Of a stretch of DNA of 64,000 nt, positions 43,027 through 52,441 are shown piece by piece. The notes beneath the pieces were generated by a model. It did no database searches. It saw only the letters and a list, made by a program, of their open reading frames with translations, and had not been told where the DNA came from. Within the stretch, counting starts at the first letter, position 1; each line of letters starts with the position of its first letter. Location of the stretch: assembly GCF_014332515.1 (NCBI RefSeq), contig NZ_VFSD01000007.1, positions 62,001 to 126,000 of the forward strand. Reading direction: 5' to 3'. The DNA comes from Pontibacter beigongshangensis. GTDB taxonomy: Bacteria > Bacteroidota > Bacteroidia > Cytophagales > Hymenobacteraceae. A program made the position numbers and the translations under genes.

Positions 43027-43579
43027 TCTGATTAAGCAGAAACCAAAATTGGCGTATGACATGGCTAAAGCAGAAACATTACTTTTTAACGGCAAAACAG
43101 GATAAGACACTTGGTAGCTCAATGCTCCGGCGACACTTCAAGCCACTTGTAGCATGGCTTTCAGAAGGAGCATTGGCAGCATCTTGGAAGGGGACTTTTC
43201 CCTGATCTGCTTTACAGGCTGCGGCCTTCATCCTAATCCAGTGTACAGCAAACCTTTATTTTAATAAACACCAAACCGGTATGACAAATAAACAGGCCTT
43301 ATGAAAGGTTTAAAAATTAACTACCGTTTGTTAGGCAGATATCGATTGATACAACCATTACGGCCTATAGGGGCTGTAACCACCAGGCGCTGAGGTAAGG
43401 CATCAGGAAGATGGCAAAGAAACCGATGGGCTCCAGAGGGAACTTCTGCTACGACATGTACCGCTACTCCAGCGTCTTTGCTGCCTAAGGTGTTCGGCCT
43501 TCAGCCTCGTCTACACAAAAATCCATGCCCTGTCTGCAGGAAGATTTAATCGTTTACGCTCAATTTTAAAGCTTGTGCC

Positions 43580-46500
43580 ATGAAAAAAAAGATGTACTAT
43601 TTAAAAAACCTGATTTTCCCATGCCTGCTCCTCGGTTCTGCCCATGCCGGCTTTAGCCGCAGCGGGCCCGATGCCTGGCTGTCTCAGGAGAGTTTGCTTC
43701 TCTCTTCTGCGTTACGTGCAGAGAAAGGGGCTGTGGATTTTCCTAACATAAGATATACGGAAGTGGCGCCTCAGCAGGGAGTAACGGTAACTGGCCGCGT
43801 CCTGGACGAGGCCGGCAATGGTCTGCCTGGCGTAACGGTTATGCTGAAAGGAACCACACAGGGAACATCAACCGATCTGGATGGCAATTATAGCTTGTCG
43901 GTGCCGGGCGGAAGTGGCACGCTGGTAGTATCTTTTGTGGGATATACCTCACAGGAGATAGCTATTAATAACCGTGCTTCTGTTAACATATCGCTGGCTC
44001 CTGATGCTAAGGCGCTCGATGAAGTAGTGGTGGTGGGGTACGGCACACAAAGCCAGCGAAACATAACCGGAGCCGTGCAAACCGTTAAGTCCGAAGAGTT
44101 TACAGACCTGCCGGTGCCACAGGTAGCTCAGAAACTGCAGGGCAGGCTGGCAGGCGTCCAGATCCTGCAGACCACGGGCCGCCCTGGCGAAGGCATGACC
44201 GTGCGGGTGCGGGGCCAGGCTTCAGCCTCGGCCGGCAACCAGCCGCTCTATGTGGTAGACGGCTTCCCGATCAGTGGCGACATCAGCACCCTGAACCCTG
44301 ACGAGATAGAAACCATCAGTGTGCTGAAAGATGCCGCCTCTACCTCCATGTATGGTTCCAGGGCCAGCAACGGGGTTGTAATCGTGACCACCAAAAGAGC
44401 AAGATCCGGCCAGACTACGGTGGGGCTGAACTCTTTTTACGGGGTGCAGCAGATACCATCCAGCGCAGTGCCGGAGGTGATGAACGCCCGGGAGTTTGCC
44501 CAGTACATGAAAGAGGTGCATGAGGAAAATAAGCGCGCGGTGCCGGAAATATACCAGAACCCGAGCCAGTATGGCGAAGGCACCGACTGGTACGACCTCC
44601 TGACCCGGACAGCGTCTATCCAGAACCATAGCGTCTCATTTAACGCAGGCGGAGAGAAGTTCAGCACCTCAGCCGTGCTGGGTTTTTTCGATCAGCAGGG
44701 CGTTATTATTAATACAGGCTACAAACGGTTTTCGGCCCGGCTCAATTCAGAGTACCGGTTCAACGACAGGGTGCGCGTAGGAGTGAACATCGCCCCTACA
44801 GTGGCCAACACATCGGGTAGACCTACCGATGGCGGTCCGTTCACTAACACGGGCGGCATGCTGACCAGCGCCTTGCTGGCTTCGCCGCTGGCCCCTGCCG
44901 TGAACCCCGATGGCAGCCTGCCCATCACAGCCCATACGCCCGGCATGCTCAACGTGCCGAACTGGTACCGCGTGGCACGCGAAGCCGATGGCACTAACAG
45001 AAATAACCGCCTGCTTTCAAACGCTTTCCTGGAATATGAGGTCCTGAAAGGCTTAGTGCTGAAAACATCAATCAACGCCGAACTGGGCGAGACGTTTTTC
45101 AAGAACTTTGTGCCTTCCACCTCCGGCAACGTAAACCAGGCACTGCCACGGGCATCGGGCGACCTGACCCTGAGCAATAACAAGTTCTTCACCTGGCTTT
45201 CTGAGAATACGGCCACCTACTCCAAGGAGATCGGAGATCATTCCGTGGAAGTGCTGGGCGGGTACACGGCCCAGAAGTTCAGGGCCGATATTAGCAACGT
45301 GACAGCGACAAACTTTCCTAACGACCTGGTGCGGACCTTAAGTGCAGCCACCAGTTTTGTGCCGACCAGTTCGTTGGAGGAGTGGAGCCTGCTTTCTTAC
45401 CTGGGCCGCCTGAACTACAATTATAAAGGCAAGTACCTGTTCTCCGCTTCTTTGCGCCGCGATGGTTCCTCCCGTTTTGGGTCAAACAATAAGTGGGGTA
45501 ACTTCCCATCTGTATCAGCCGGCTGGATCGTGTCGGACGAGAGCTTTATGCAGGACCTGTCGGCGGTCTCTTTCCTGAAACTGCGCACCAGCTACGGCCT
45601 CGCAGGCAATTTTAACATTGGCAACTTCACCTACTTTGAGCAGGTAAGCTCCACTAACAGCGGCACTTCTAACAACTATGTGTTTAACAACGCCCTGGCC
45701 CCCGGCAACAACATTGTTTCGCTGGCTAACCCGAACCTGGGCTGGGAGAGAACCTCGCAGTTCGACATCGGCTTCGACCTGGGGCTTTTTGACGACAGGA
45801 TTTTCCTGGGGTATGACTACTACACCAAAACAACCGACGGCCTCCTGTTTCAGGTGCAGGTGCCTACACACACAGGCTTCTCAAGCCTCATCGCCAACAT
45901 AGGGGAGTTTCAGTTCTGGGGACATGAGTTCACGCTGAGCACCCGTAACCTGGTGGGCGACTTTAAATGGAACTCAGATTTCAACATCTCCTTTAACCGC
46001 AACGAGGTGATGCAGCTGGGCACAGCCAACGCGGCGCTGGGCGGCGGCACCAGCCGCAACATTACGATGGTGGGGCAGCCGATTGGCATGCTCTGGGGCT
46101 ATGTGGCCGACGGGGTGTACATGAACCAGGCCGATTTCGATAATTCTCCTAAATTCCAGACCTCGACTGTGGGCGCCGTGAAAATGCGGGACGTGAACGG
46201 CGATGGCGTGATTACTGTGGACGATCGCACCATAATCGGCAACCCGAACCCTGATTTCATCTTCGGCTTCACCAACAACTTTGCCTGGAAAAACTTCGAC
46301 CTTTCCATAGTGGCTTCCGGTTCTGTGGGCAACGACATCATGAACACTTCCATGGAGTACATCAACAACCTGGACGGTGTGTTTAACGTGACCAAGGACG
46401 TAGCCAACAGATGGAGATCGGAGGAGAATCCCGGCGATGGCGTACACCCCCGTGTGCTGGCTGGTACGACAGGCCTTTTTAGAAACGCGAACACCCTGTG

Positions 46501-46750
46501 GGTAACAGACGGCAGCTTCCTGACGGTGAAGAACATCTCGCTAGGTTACAACCTGCCTCAGAACCTGATTAAGCATGTGCGTAGCCTGCGCGTGTATGGC
46601 AGCATCCAGCAGGCCCTGGTGCTCACCAAATACAAAGGGTCCAACCCGGAGGTAAACGCAGGAGGGGAAAACCCGCTGGCGCAGGGGCTCGACCTGGGCG
46701 CTTATCCGGTTCCGCGCACCTTCACCATTGGTGTGAATTTAGGTTTATAA
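43580..46750 (+). CDS. SusC-type TonB-dependent outer-membrane transporter (second pair)
   Basis: 1056 residues. After a short signal (to about 27) there are about 40 unusual residues before the carboxypeptidase-D-like domain (VTVTGRVLDEAGNGLPGVTV, from about 69). Then come LDEVVVVGYGTQSQRNITGAV, the plug with VLKDAASTSMYGSRASNGVV, and the barrel, ending FTIGVNLGL. No STN domain. It imports an oligosaccharide, probably a pectin fragment given PL10 upstream and GH106 downstream. The susD gene follows after 132 bp. Confidence 0.95.
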   Translation: MKKKMYYLKNLIFPCLLLGSAHAGFSRSGPDAWLSQESLLLSSALRAEKGAVDFPNIRYTEVAPQQGVTVTGRVLDEAGNGLPGVTVMLKGTTQGTSTDLDGNYSLSVPGGSGTLVVSFVGYTSQEIAINNRASVNISLAPDAKALDEVVVVGYGTQSQRNITGAVQTVKSEEFTDLPVPQVAQKLQGRLAGVQILQTTGRPGEGMTVRVRGQASASAGNQPLYVVDGFPISGDISTLNPDEIETISVLKDAASTSMYGSRASNGVVIVTTKRARSGQTTVGLNSFYGVQQIPSSAVPEVMNAREFAQYMKEVHEENKRAVPEIYQNPSQYGEGTDWYDLLTRTASIQNHSVSFNAGGEKFSTSAVLGFFDQQGVIINTGYKRFSARLNSEYRFNDRVRVGVNIAPTVANTSGRPTDGGPFTNTGGMLTSALLASPLAPAVNPDGSLPITAHTPGMLNVPNWYRVAREADGTNRNNRLLSNAFLEYEVLKGLVLKTSINAELGETFFKNFVPSTSGNVNQALPRASGDLTLSNNKFFTWLSENTATYSKEIGDHSVEVLGGYTAQKFRADISNVTATNFPNDLVRTLSAATSFVPTSSLEEWSLLSYLGRLNYNYKGKYLFSASLRRDGSSRFGSNNKWGNFPSVSAGWIVSDESFMQDLSAVSFLKLRTSYGLAGNFNIGNFTYFEQVSSTNSGTSNNYVFNNALAPGNNIVSLANPNLGWERTSQFDIGFDLGLFDDRIFLGYDYYTKTTDGLLFQVQVPTHTGFSSLIANIGEFQFWGHEFTLSTRNLVGDFKWNSDFNISFNRNEVMQLGTANAALGGGTSRNITMVGQPIGMLWGYVADGVYMNQADFDNSPKFQTSTVGAVKMRDVNGDGVITVDDRTIIGNPNPDFIFGFTNNFAWKNFDLSIVASGSVGNDIMNTSMEYINNLDGVFNVTKDVANRWRSEENPGDGVHPRVLAGTTGLFRNANTLWVTDGSFLTVKNISLGYNLPQNLIKHVRSLRVYGSIQQALVLTKYKGSNPEVNAGGENPLAQGLDLGAYPVPRTFTIGVNLGL

Positions 46751-46882
46751 CCTCGGAAATGTGACCGTTAAGAACGTTTAAACTCCTTTTCCGGCACTTG
46801 TTCCTTTCCATTCCTGCCACCGCGTGCAGGCGGGACTGGCCAAAGAGCAACAGGTGGCTGAAGAGCTAAAATTCAAGAAAAG

Positions 46883-48382
46883 ATGAAAATTAAAATCATA
46901 ACTATAGGGTTGCTGCTGTCGCTGGGCGCTTGTAAAGAAGATTTCATAGATGTGACCCCGCAAAATTTTATCAGCTCGAACAACTACTTCAAGACGGAAG
47001 CAGATTTTACACAGGCGGTAAATGCTACCTACGCGCCGCTCCGCACTGTGTACAACAGTGCCTACATAGCAGGTGAAATGCGGTCGGATAATACCCACTA
47101 CATTTTTAACAACTCCAACCGGGGCAACCTGGTGCGGGAAGAGATAGCGGACTTTATGAACAACCCTACCGCTGCGCCTATGCTGGATAAATGGTCGGGC
47201 AATTACCGGATCATCTCTTACGCCAACCAGGTGCTCGCCAGAATAGATGCCACCACCTTCAGCGAGAGCGTAAAGAGCAACCTGAAGGGGCAGGTGCTGT
47301 TCCTGCGGGCCCTGGCTTACTTCGACCTGGTACAGTATTTCGGGGATGTGCCGCTGGTGCTGGAACCGACTGCCGGAAGCGACGACGAGATCCTGAATGT
47401 ACACTCTACCAAATCGCGCGTGCCGGTGGCGGAGGTGTATAACCAGATTCTGAAAGATGCCGGAGATGCTGCCACACTTTTGCCTGCCAAAGACCAGCAG
47501 GAGAAGGGGCGCGCCACCTCTGGTGCGGCCAAAACGCTTATAGGCAACGTGCATGTCGTGCTGAAGCAGTGGGACAAAGCAGAAACCGTGCTCAAGGAGG
47601 TCGTGAACTCAGGCCAATACTCCCTGTTGCCGGATTATGCTGCTTTTTTCAACCCGGCTAATAAGAACAATGCGGAGTCTGTTTTTGAGGTGCAGTACAT
47701 GCAGGGCAACCTGGGGCTGCAAAGCAATTTCGCCTATGTGTTTATGCCCAACCTCACCGACCTGACTCCTATTGTCGGGTTCCGGTTCAACAACCAGAAC
47801 ACGGGTGGTTGGAACATCCCAACCGATAACCTGATAGCTGCCTACGAACCCGGCGATAAGCGCAAGGAGGCGTCGATAGCCCCAGGGTATACGGCAGCAA
47901 ACGGCACTTTTGTGGATCAGCCTTACGTGAAGAAGTATCTGCACCTGCCTTTGCCTACACCGAACGGATCTTCGCCGAACACCGATGAGAACTGGCCTGT
48001 TTACCGCTATTCGGAGGTGCTGTTACTGTTGGCAGAGGCGCTAAACGAGCAGGGGAAAGGCGGCGAGGCCTTGCCTTACCTGAACCAGGTGCGCGACCGG
48101 GCTTTCGGGGCAGGCGTGTCGCCGGTTACGGTTACAGGGCAGGAGGCCTTGCGCGAAGCTATTATGAAGGAAAGAAGGGTGGAGCTGGCCTTCGAGAATA
48201 AACGATGGCTGGATCTGGTTCGTACTGGCAAGGCTATTGAGGTGTTGTCGGCCTATGGAACCGCCATAAAGGCGAGCGGCAAATACCCGTACCTGTTACC
48301 TGGTTCTTACAATGTTACGGCCGACAAGCTGCTATTCCCTGTTCCGTTCACAGAGGCCCAGGTTAACCCTAACCTGAAGTAA
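46883..48382 (+). CDS. SusD/RagB-type glycan-binding lipoprotein (second pair)
   Basis: 499 residues, lipobox LSLGACKED (Cys about 17). Family features are FKTEADFTQAVNATYAPLR, LFLRALAYFDLVQYFGDVPL (about 138-157), VYRYSEVLLLLAEALNEQG (about 372) and RRVELAFENKRWLDLVRTG (about 434). It is a surface lid for the SusC protein encoded upstream. It differs clearly from the first SusD, so the two pairs probably take different glycans. A 14-bp imperfect hairpin (48398-48437) follows but without a U-run. Confidence 0.94.
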   Translation: MKIKIITIGLLLSLGACKEDFIDVTPQNFISSNNYFKTEADFTQAVNATYAPLRTVYNSAYIAGEMRSDNTHYIFNNSNRGNLVREEIADFMNNPTAAPMLDKWSGNYRIISYANQVLARIDATTFSESVKSNLKGQVLFLRALAYFDLVQYFGDVPLVLEPTAGSDDEILNVHSTKSRVPVAEVYNQILKDAGDAATLLPAKDQQEKGRATSGAAKTLIGNVHVVLKQWDKAETVLKEVVNSGQYSLLPDYAAFFNPANKNNAESVFEVQYMQGNLGLQSNFAYVFMPNLTDLTPIVGFRFNNQNTGGWNIPTDNLIAAYEPGDKRKEASIAPGYTAANGTFVDQPYVKKYLHLPLPTPNGSSPNTDENWPVYRYSEVLLLLAEALNEQGKGGEALPYLNQVRDRAFGAGVSPVTVTGQEALREAIMKERRVELAFENKRWLDLVRTGKAIEVLSAYGTAIKASGKYPYLLPGSYNVTADKLLFPVPFTEAQVNPNLK

Positions 48383-48466
48383 GATTTGCCTTCTCCCTAA
48401 GACCTCACACTGTCATCAAGACTTGTGAGACCTTAGGGGGAGGTTGAATGGGAGAGCAAGGGTCTT

Positions 48467-48497
48467 AATTATTCTAATGAAAATGGCCCTCCGGAGG
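48467..48497 (+). repeat. Dispersed repeat, copy 20
   Basis: AATTATTCTAATGAAAATG then GCCCTCCGGAGG, followed by TTTCGCTGCTCCTGGTGCTG. Confidence 0.85.
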
Positions 48498-48549
48498 TTT
48501 CGCTGCTCCTGGTGCTGCTGGTTTAGACCTGCCTGCTTTGTTATTTCCC

Positions 48550-48608
48550 CGTAAGGAGAAATCTGCTTCATGAAGCAGTTCTAGTAAAAACTTAGATTTC
48601 TCCTTGCG
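48550..48608. repeat. 15-bp inverted repeat, GGAGAAATCT type
   Basis: CGTAAGGAGAAATCT (48550-48564) pairs with AGATTTCTCCTTGCG (48594-48608), 14 of 15. A nested GCTTCATGAAGC palindrome lies inside. GTCGAAATGACAG follows the second arm. Confidence 0.7.
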
Positions 48609-48646
48609 TCGAAATGACAGATGTAGTGACTTTATTTTTCTGAATG

Positions 48647-48678
48647 AAATTATTCTAATTAAAATGCCCCTCCTGAGC
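48647..48678 (+). repeat. Dispersed repeat, copy 21
   Basis: AAATTATTCTAATTAAAAT then GCCCCTCCTGAGC. Confidence 0.7.
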
Positions 48679-48736
48679 ATTTGCATATGCTGCTCATCTG
48701 GCTAGTCATGAGCGCGGGTAATTTGATTAAAAAACA

Positions 48737-48770
48737 GAAAAGCACCTGTTCAGCTGAACAGGTGCTTTTC
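48737..48770 (-). terminator. Terminator of the GH106 gene
   Basis: Perfect 34-bp palindrome: GAAAAGCACCTGTTCAG and its complement without spacer, A/T runs at both ends. The GH106 stop is at 48792. Confidence 0.9.
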
Positions 48771-48791
48771 TTATAAAGGTGAAATTGCAAT

Positions 48792-51700
48792 TTACGGCTG
48801 CTTTGCTGTCTGTATCGTTACCGGGCCGAGCAGCCCTGCCTCCAGCAGCGGCTTGCCTTCCAGGCGGTAAGGTGCCAGGGTCCAGGTGATGCGTTCGTTC
48901 TCCGGCAAGCCATGGTCGCCGATCAGGCGGTTCGCCCAGGTGTTGGAAACTTCGATCTCCAATTGGTTCTTTCCGGAGCGGATGGCGTCTGTTATCTCCA
49001 CGCGGTAAGGGGCCGTCCAGGCAACGCCGCAAGGGGTGCCATTCACTTTTACCTCTGCTATGTTCGCCACGTTACCTAGGTCCAGCCACACGCGGTTGTT
49101 TTTATCAGTAGATACCTTGCTCTCAAACGTTTTGGTGTAGACGGCTGTGCCGGAGTAGTGCTTTATGCCAAAGCTATCATGTTTGCTCCAATCCGCCAGT
49201 TGGTTCATAGCAACAGCTGCTTTCGGTCCGCCAAAAGCGGGGTCGAACTGCACCTGCCAGCTTCCTTCCAGCGTCTGTACAGGCTGTGGAGTTATCCAGT
49301 TGTCTCCTTCTTCAGCTTTTTTGTTAGACACCGTATGTTGCAGCACCACAAAAACAGATCCGTTTGCCTCCAGCTGCAGCGGTAGAAGAGTACGGTTGTT
49401 TTCGATGCGCCAGTTGGCAGCTCTGCGTACTTCGCCTGTTACGGCATCGTACAGTTCCGGCTCCCGCCCCGCCACGCGCAAGGACAGGTTTAGGCTACGC
49501 TGCTTTTCCTGCTGGTTCGAAATAAAGTAAATGTCGAAGTCAGGGGAGGAGCGGTGGGTCCAGGCAATGTCGGCGGCTCGTTGGCTGCTGCCTGTTTCGC
49601 TTACGATCACGTCGCGTTCCAGGCCCAAGGCGTCAAAGGAAGAAGCGCGGTAAGGGCCTTTCAGCACTTTGCCTTTGCCTACTGTTTGTGCGGCGGCGCT
49701 GGCACCTGTGGCGGCACTGGCTTCAGCTGCGCCCTGGCCCCACAGCTCCTGTAGCAGTTGCTGCACTTTCGCGTCGCTGGCCTGGGCCTGGTGGAGGCTG
49801 GGCGAGCGGTCAGGGCGATCAGTAATGAGTACCGTGGCGCCATCCTTCACAAGTTCCAGCAGCTTCTGCGCCACCTCCGGCGACATGGTGTCGCTGTTTG
49901 GCGCCATCGGCCGTGCGCCCGGAATAACCAAGAGGGCATAACTGGCACCGCCAGGCAACACGATGCGGCCATTTTCTACTTTGGCAAGCCGCAACAGCGC
50001 ATCGCGGTTTATAGAGTCATAGGCATAGCCACGGAGCGGGTCCACCCAATTTTCAGGGTCAGCCATGTTGGCCGTGTGCGTCACGCCGTCCGGCATCTGC
50101 CGTAAGGGTACTTCTGTATTGGCCAGTCGTTCTTTTTCCTGCTGTACTACCTCTTCTCCGAAAATACCGGGTAGTGTAGATACCAGCCTGTCAGGTAAAA
50201 CGGCCCTTCTCGGAATATCCTCTCCAGTAAACACAGCAATATCGGCCACATAATTGCCTTGCTGCAACAGGGCCTGGCAACGCTGCGCATATGCAACCCA
50301 GGCGCGGCCTTGCTGCCACCAGGTCTGGTCCCGCTGAAAATGAATACCTACACCGTCCAGTGTCATGCCGGGTTTGCGGTCGAGCCAGGGGTTGTGGGTG
50401 AATACGTGGTACACGTAACGGTTAAAGCCGAGGGCATAGTTGCGGTCGCCGAGTGTTTTGAAGAGGGCCGGGTGCTCATCCCAGGCCATGCGCAGCTGTG
50501 TAAAGCATTCAGCCTGCACAATCTGCTTGCCATATACGTGCGCGCCTGAGATGGCATCGAGCACATCGTTCGGCTTGTCGTGGGTGGGGCTCCGGAACCA
50601 GAATTCACCCATCGGTACATCCACGGTGCTGTAGTGCAGCATGCCATCGCTGGTCATGGTTGGCGACACGCATTCGGCGGTAAACTGCAGGCCATGTTCG
50701 CGCACTCTGGTCATGAGGGTGCCATAAAACATGTCGTTTACCAACTCCGCGATTGTCTGGCGCACGTCGTGCAAGAAGCGTTCCGATACGTCGGCGCTCT
50801 GGATCGGGATGCCAGCATACAGCGGCAGGTAAGGCATCAGGTCGTAGCCCCGGCGCTTTTGGAACTCCTCCCGGAACACCGGCGACCAGTTCTGGCTGCC
50901 GCACTCCCAGCTGTCTATGTAGAAAAGCTTTACTACTTTGGCTGCCAGTTCCGGCCCGGCCTGCTTTAGCGCCTCGCCAAACCATCCGTCGAACTGCAGG
51001 TTGATCGCCTCGGGGTTGAACTTGTCGCACTCCAGGCCGGCCCCGGCGCCACCTGTGGCGTTGGTGTGGCCGGTGGAGGTGTGGCCCATCCGCAGAATGG
51101 TCCATTTGCCTTTCGGTGCGTTCCAGTTCAGGTTGCCGTTGGCGTCCAGGTGTTTGGTGATGTCTACTATTTTATCGGCAGGCACGCAAAGCGCATCCGG
51201 CACCTGTGTGGCAGTGGTGCGGGGGCTGATGCGCCATACTTCGCCGGTTTTGCCTTCGTACTGATGGATGCGCGGGGCTCCGAAAAGTTCGATTCCGGCC
51301 ACCTTGAGCGTAGGGCTCCATTTTGCTGAATCCACATCTTCTGCGCCGGGCTCCGATCCGGACTTGTCGTACACGAACCGGAAATAGCGGGCCGTGGTGG
51401 GCTCGATCACGTGGGTGTTGTTGGCATCGGTATCCTGCCAGCCGTGGCGTGGCGGCTTCAGCCGGCCAAGCGAGCGGAAGGTTTTGCCATCGTCGCTGAC
51501 CTCGATGAGCAGCCGCTGCGACTGGAAGTTGTTGCCATTGGTGCGGATGAGAATAGAGCGGCAGGTAAACGGCTTGTCGAACGCATACTGGATCCAGCAG
51601 GGCTCTTTGCTCGTGAAGTTCTCTTTGTTGCCCTCCTTAACCAGGAACTGCGGGGCAGGTGCGTCTGGCTTGTTGGAGGTTACTTTCGGCGCGACCGTTC

Positions 51701-52325
51701 GTGTGGATATATCCGCTTTGTCCGGCGTAGGATAGGCCAGTACGGCTATGTCGCGGTAGTAGTTTTCTTTGGTGGGTGGTTGTGGCAGTTTTCCGCTAAA
51801 CCGGCGGCCGCCTTCGGTATGGGTTTCGGACCAAACCACTTTTTGCATCGAGAGTTCCGGCGTTATCCAGGGGCCGCCAGCCAGGGCAAAGCCATCGCTG
51901 GCGTGTATGCCCATCTCCAGGCCCAGCCGTCCGGCTTCGCTCAGGGCGTGGTTCACCATCTGCCACCATTCCGGCGACAGCTGCTCTACCGGATTTGGCG
52001 TAAGGGGCGGATCCGTTTTGCCTTTGATAGCCACCAGGTAGGCTCCGCCTATGCCGGCTTCTTTCATGGCCTCCAGGTCGGCAGTTACTCCTTCTTTAGA
52101 AGAACTGGCATGCATCCAATACCAGAGCACCCAGGGTTTGGCAGCAGCCGGTGGCGACTGAAACGCGGCACTCAGCGCGCTGGCAGGAACCATGCTGGAC
52201 CAGGCCGTGCCCTGCCTGCTGCACGATGACAGCAAGCCGGCGAGCGGAACGCCTGTAGCAGACAATACCAGGCCGGCGGCGCCTGTTTTCTTTAAAAAAT
52301 CTCTTCTATTCCACTTCAAATTCAT
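48792..52325 (-). CDS. Alpha-L-rhamnosidase, GH106 family
   Basis: 1177 residues, normal for GH106. The N-terminus NRRDFLKKTGAAGLVLSATG is a twin-arginine-type signal, and LLSSCSRQG could be a lipobox. The catalytic (beta/alpha)8 part begins KPWVLWYWMHASSSKEGVTA and has EAGIGGAYLV and LEMGIHASDGFALAGGPWI. A second stretch around 470-620 has FYIDSWECGSQNWSP and FTAECVSPTMTSDGM; these hold likely acidic active-site residues. Beta-sandwich domains follow, including a C-terminal VWLDLGNVANIAEVKVNGT. It removes alpha-L-rhamnose from rhamnogalacturonan side chains. The symporter gene lies 116 bp upstream on the same strand. Confidence 0.93.
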   Translation of the reverse strand: MNLKWNRRDFLKKTGAAGLVLSATGVPLAGLLSSCSRQGTAWSSMVPASALSAAFQSPPAAAKPWVLWYWMHASSSKEGVTADLEAMKEAGIGGAYLVAIKGKTDPPLTPNPVEQLSPEWWQMVNHALSEAGRLGLEMGIHASDGFALAGGPWITPELSMQKVVWSETHTEGGRRFSGKLPQPPTKENYYRDIAVLAYPTPDKADISTRTVAPKVTSNKPDAPAPQFLVKEGNKENFTSKEPCWIQYAFDKPFTCRSILIRTNGNNFQSQRLLIEVSDDGKTFRSLGRLKPPRHGWQDTDANNTHVIEPTTARYFRFVYDKSGSEPGAEDVDSAKWSPTLKVAGIELFGAPRIHQYEGKTGEVWRISPRTTATQVPDALCVPADKIVDITKHLDANGNLNWNAPKGKWTILRMGHTSTGHTNATGGAGAGLECDKFNPEAINLQFDGWFGEALKQAGPELAAKVVKLFYIDSWECGSQNWSPVFREEFQKRRGYDLMPYLPLYAGIPIQSADVSERFLHDVRQTIAELVNDMFYGTLMTRVREHGLQFTAECVSPTMTSDGMLHYSTVDVPMGEFWFRSPTHDKPNDVLDAISGAHVYGKQIVQAECFTQLRMAWDEHPALFKTLGDRNYALGFNRYVYHVFTHNPWLDRKPGMTLDGVGIHFQRDQTWWQQGRAWVAYAQRCQALLQQGNYVADIAVFTGEDIPRRAVLPDRLVSTLPGIFGEEVVQQEKERLANTEVPLRQMPDGVTHTANMADPENWVDPLRGYAYDSINRDALLRLAKVENGRIVLPGGASYALLVIPGARPMAPNSDTMSPEVAQKLLELVKDGATVLITDRPDRSPSLHQAQASDAKVQQLLQELWGQGAAEASAATGASAAAQTVGKGKVLKGPYRASSFDALGLERDVIVSETGSSQRAADIAWTHRSSPDFDIYFISNQQEKQRSLNLSLRVAGREPELYDAVTGEVRRAANWRIENNRTLLPLQLEANGSVFVVLQHTVSNKKAEEGDNWITPQPVQTLEGSWQVQFDPAFGGPKAAVAMNQLADWSKHDSFGIKHYSGTAVYTKTFESKVSTDKNNRVWLDLGNVANIAEVKVNGTPCGVAWTAPYRVEITDAIRSGKNQLEIEVSNTWANRLIGDHGLPENERITWTLAPYRLEGKPLLEAGLLGPVTIQTAKQP

Positions 52326-52441
52326 CAGGAGGGATGAGGTATATTTGTATTAGTTAACTTTTTAATGCTGAAGAAAGCTTCTTTTACTCTAACAGATGGT
52401 AGCTGTTTTTTTCTATTCAGCTACAAAAAGGAAAGTTGAAA

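Larger units (their letters stand above)
42389..43579. other. 1.2-kb spacer upstream of the second SusC, with gene relics
   Basis: Holds two dispersed-repeat copies and a DeoR gene relic (42512-42642). A possible second relic at about 43390-43480 reads EPIGFFAIFLMPYLSAWWL on the reverse strand after a stop. A 70-codon hydrophobic frame at 42812-43024 runs into a repeat copy and is doubtful. No intact gene. Confidence 0.55.
48383..48736. other. Intergenic region with repeats between convergent genes
   Basis: Contains a hairpin of CCTAAGACCTCACA with its near complement (48398-48437), two dispersed-repeat copies and a 15-bp inverted repeat. No gene. Confidence 0.6.

Noticed and set aside
43390..43480. 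Possible relic of a membrane protein C-terminus on the reverse strand
   Set aside because: EPIGFFAIFLMPYLSAWWL reads like a membrane helix, but a stop lies just before it and I cannot identify the family. Mentioned only in the spacer description.
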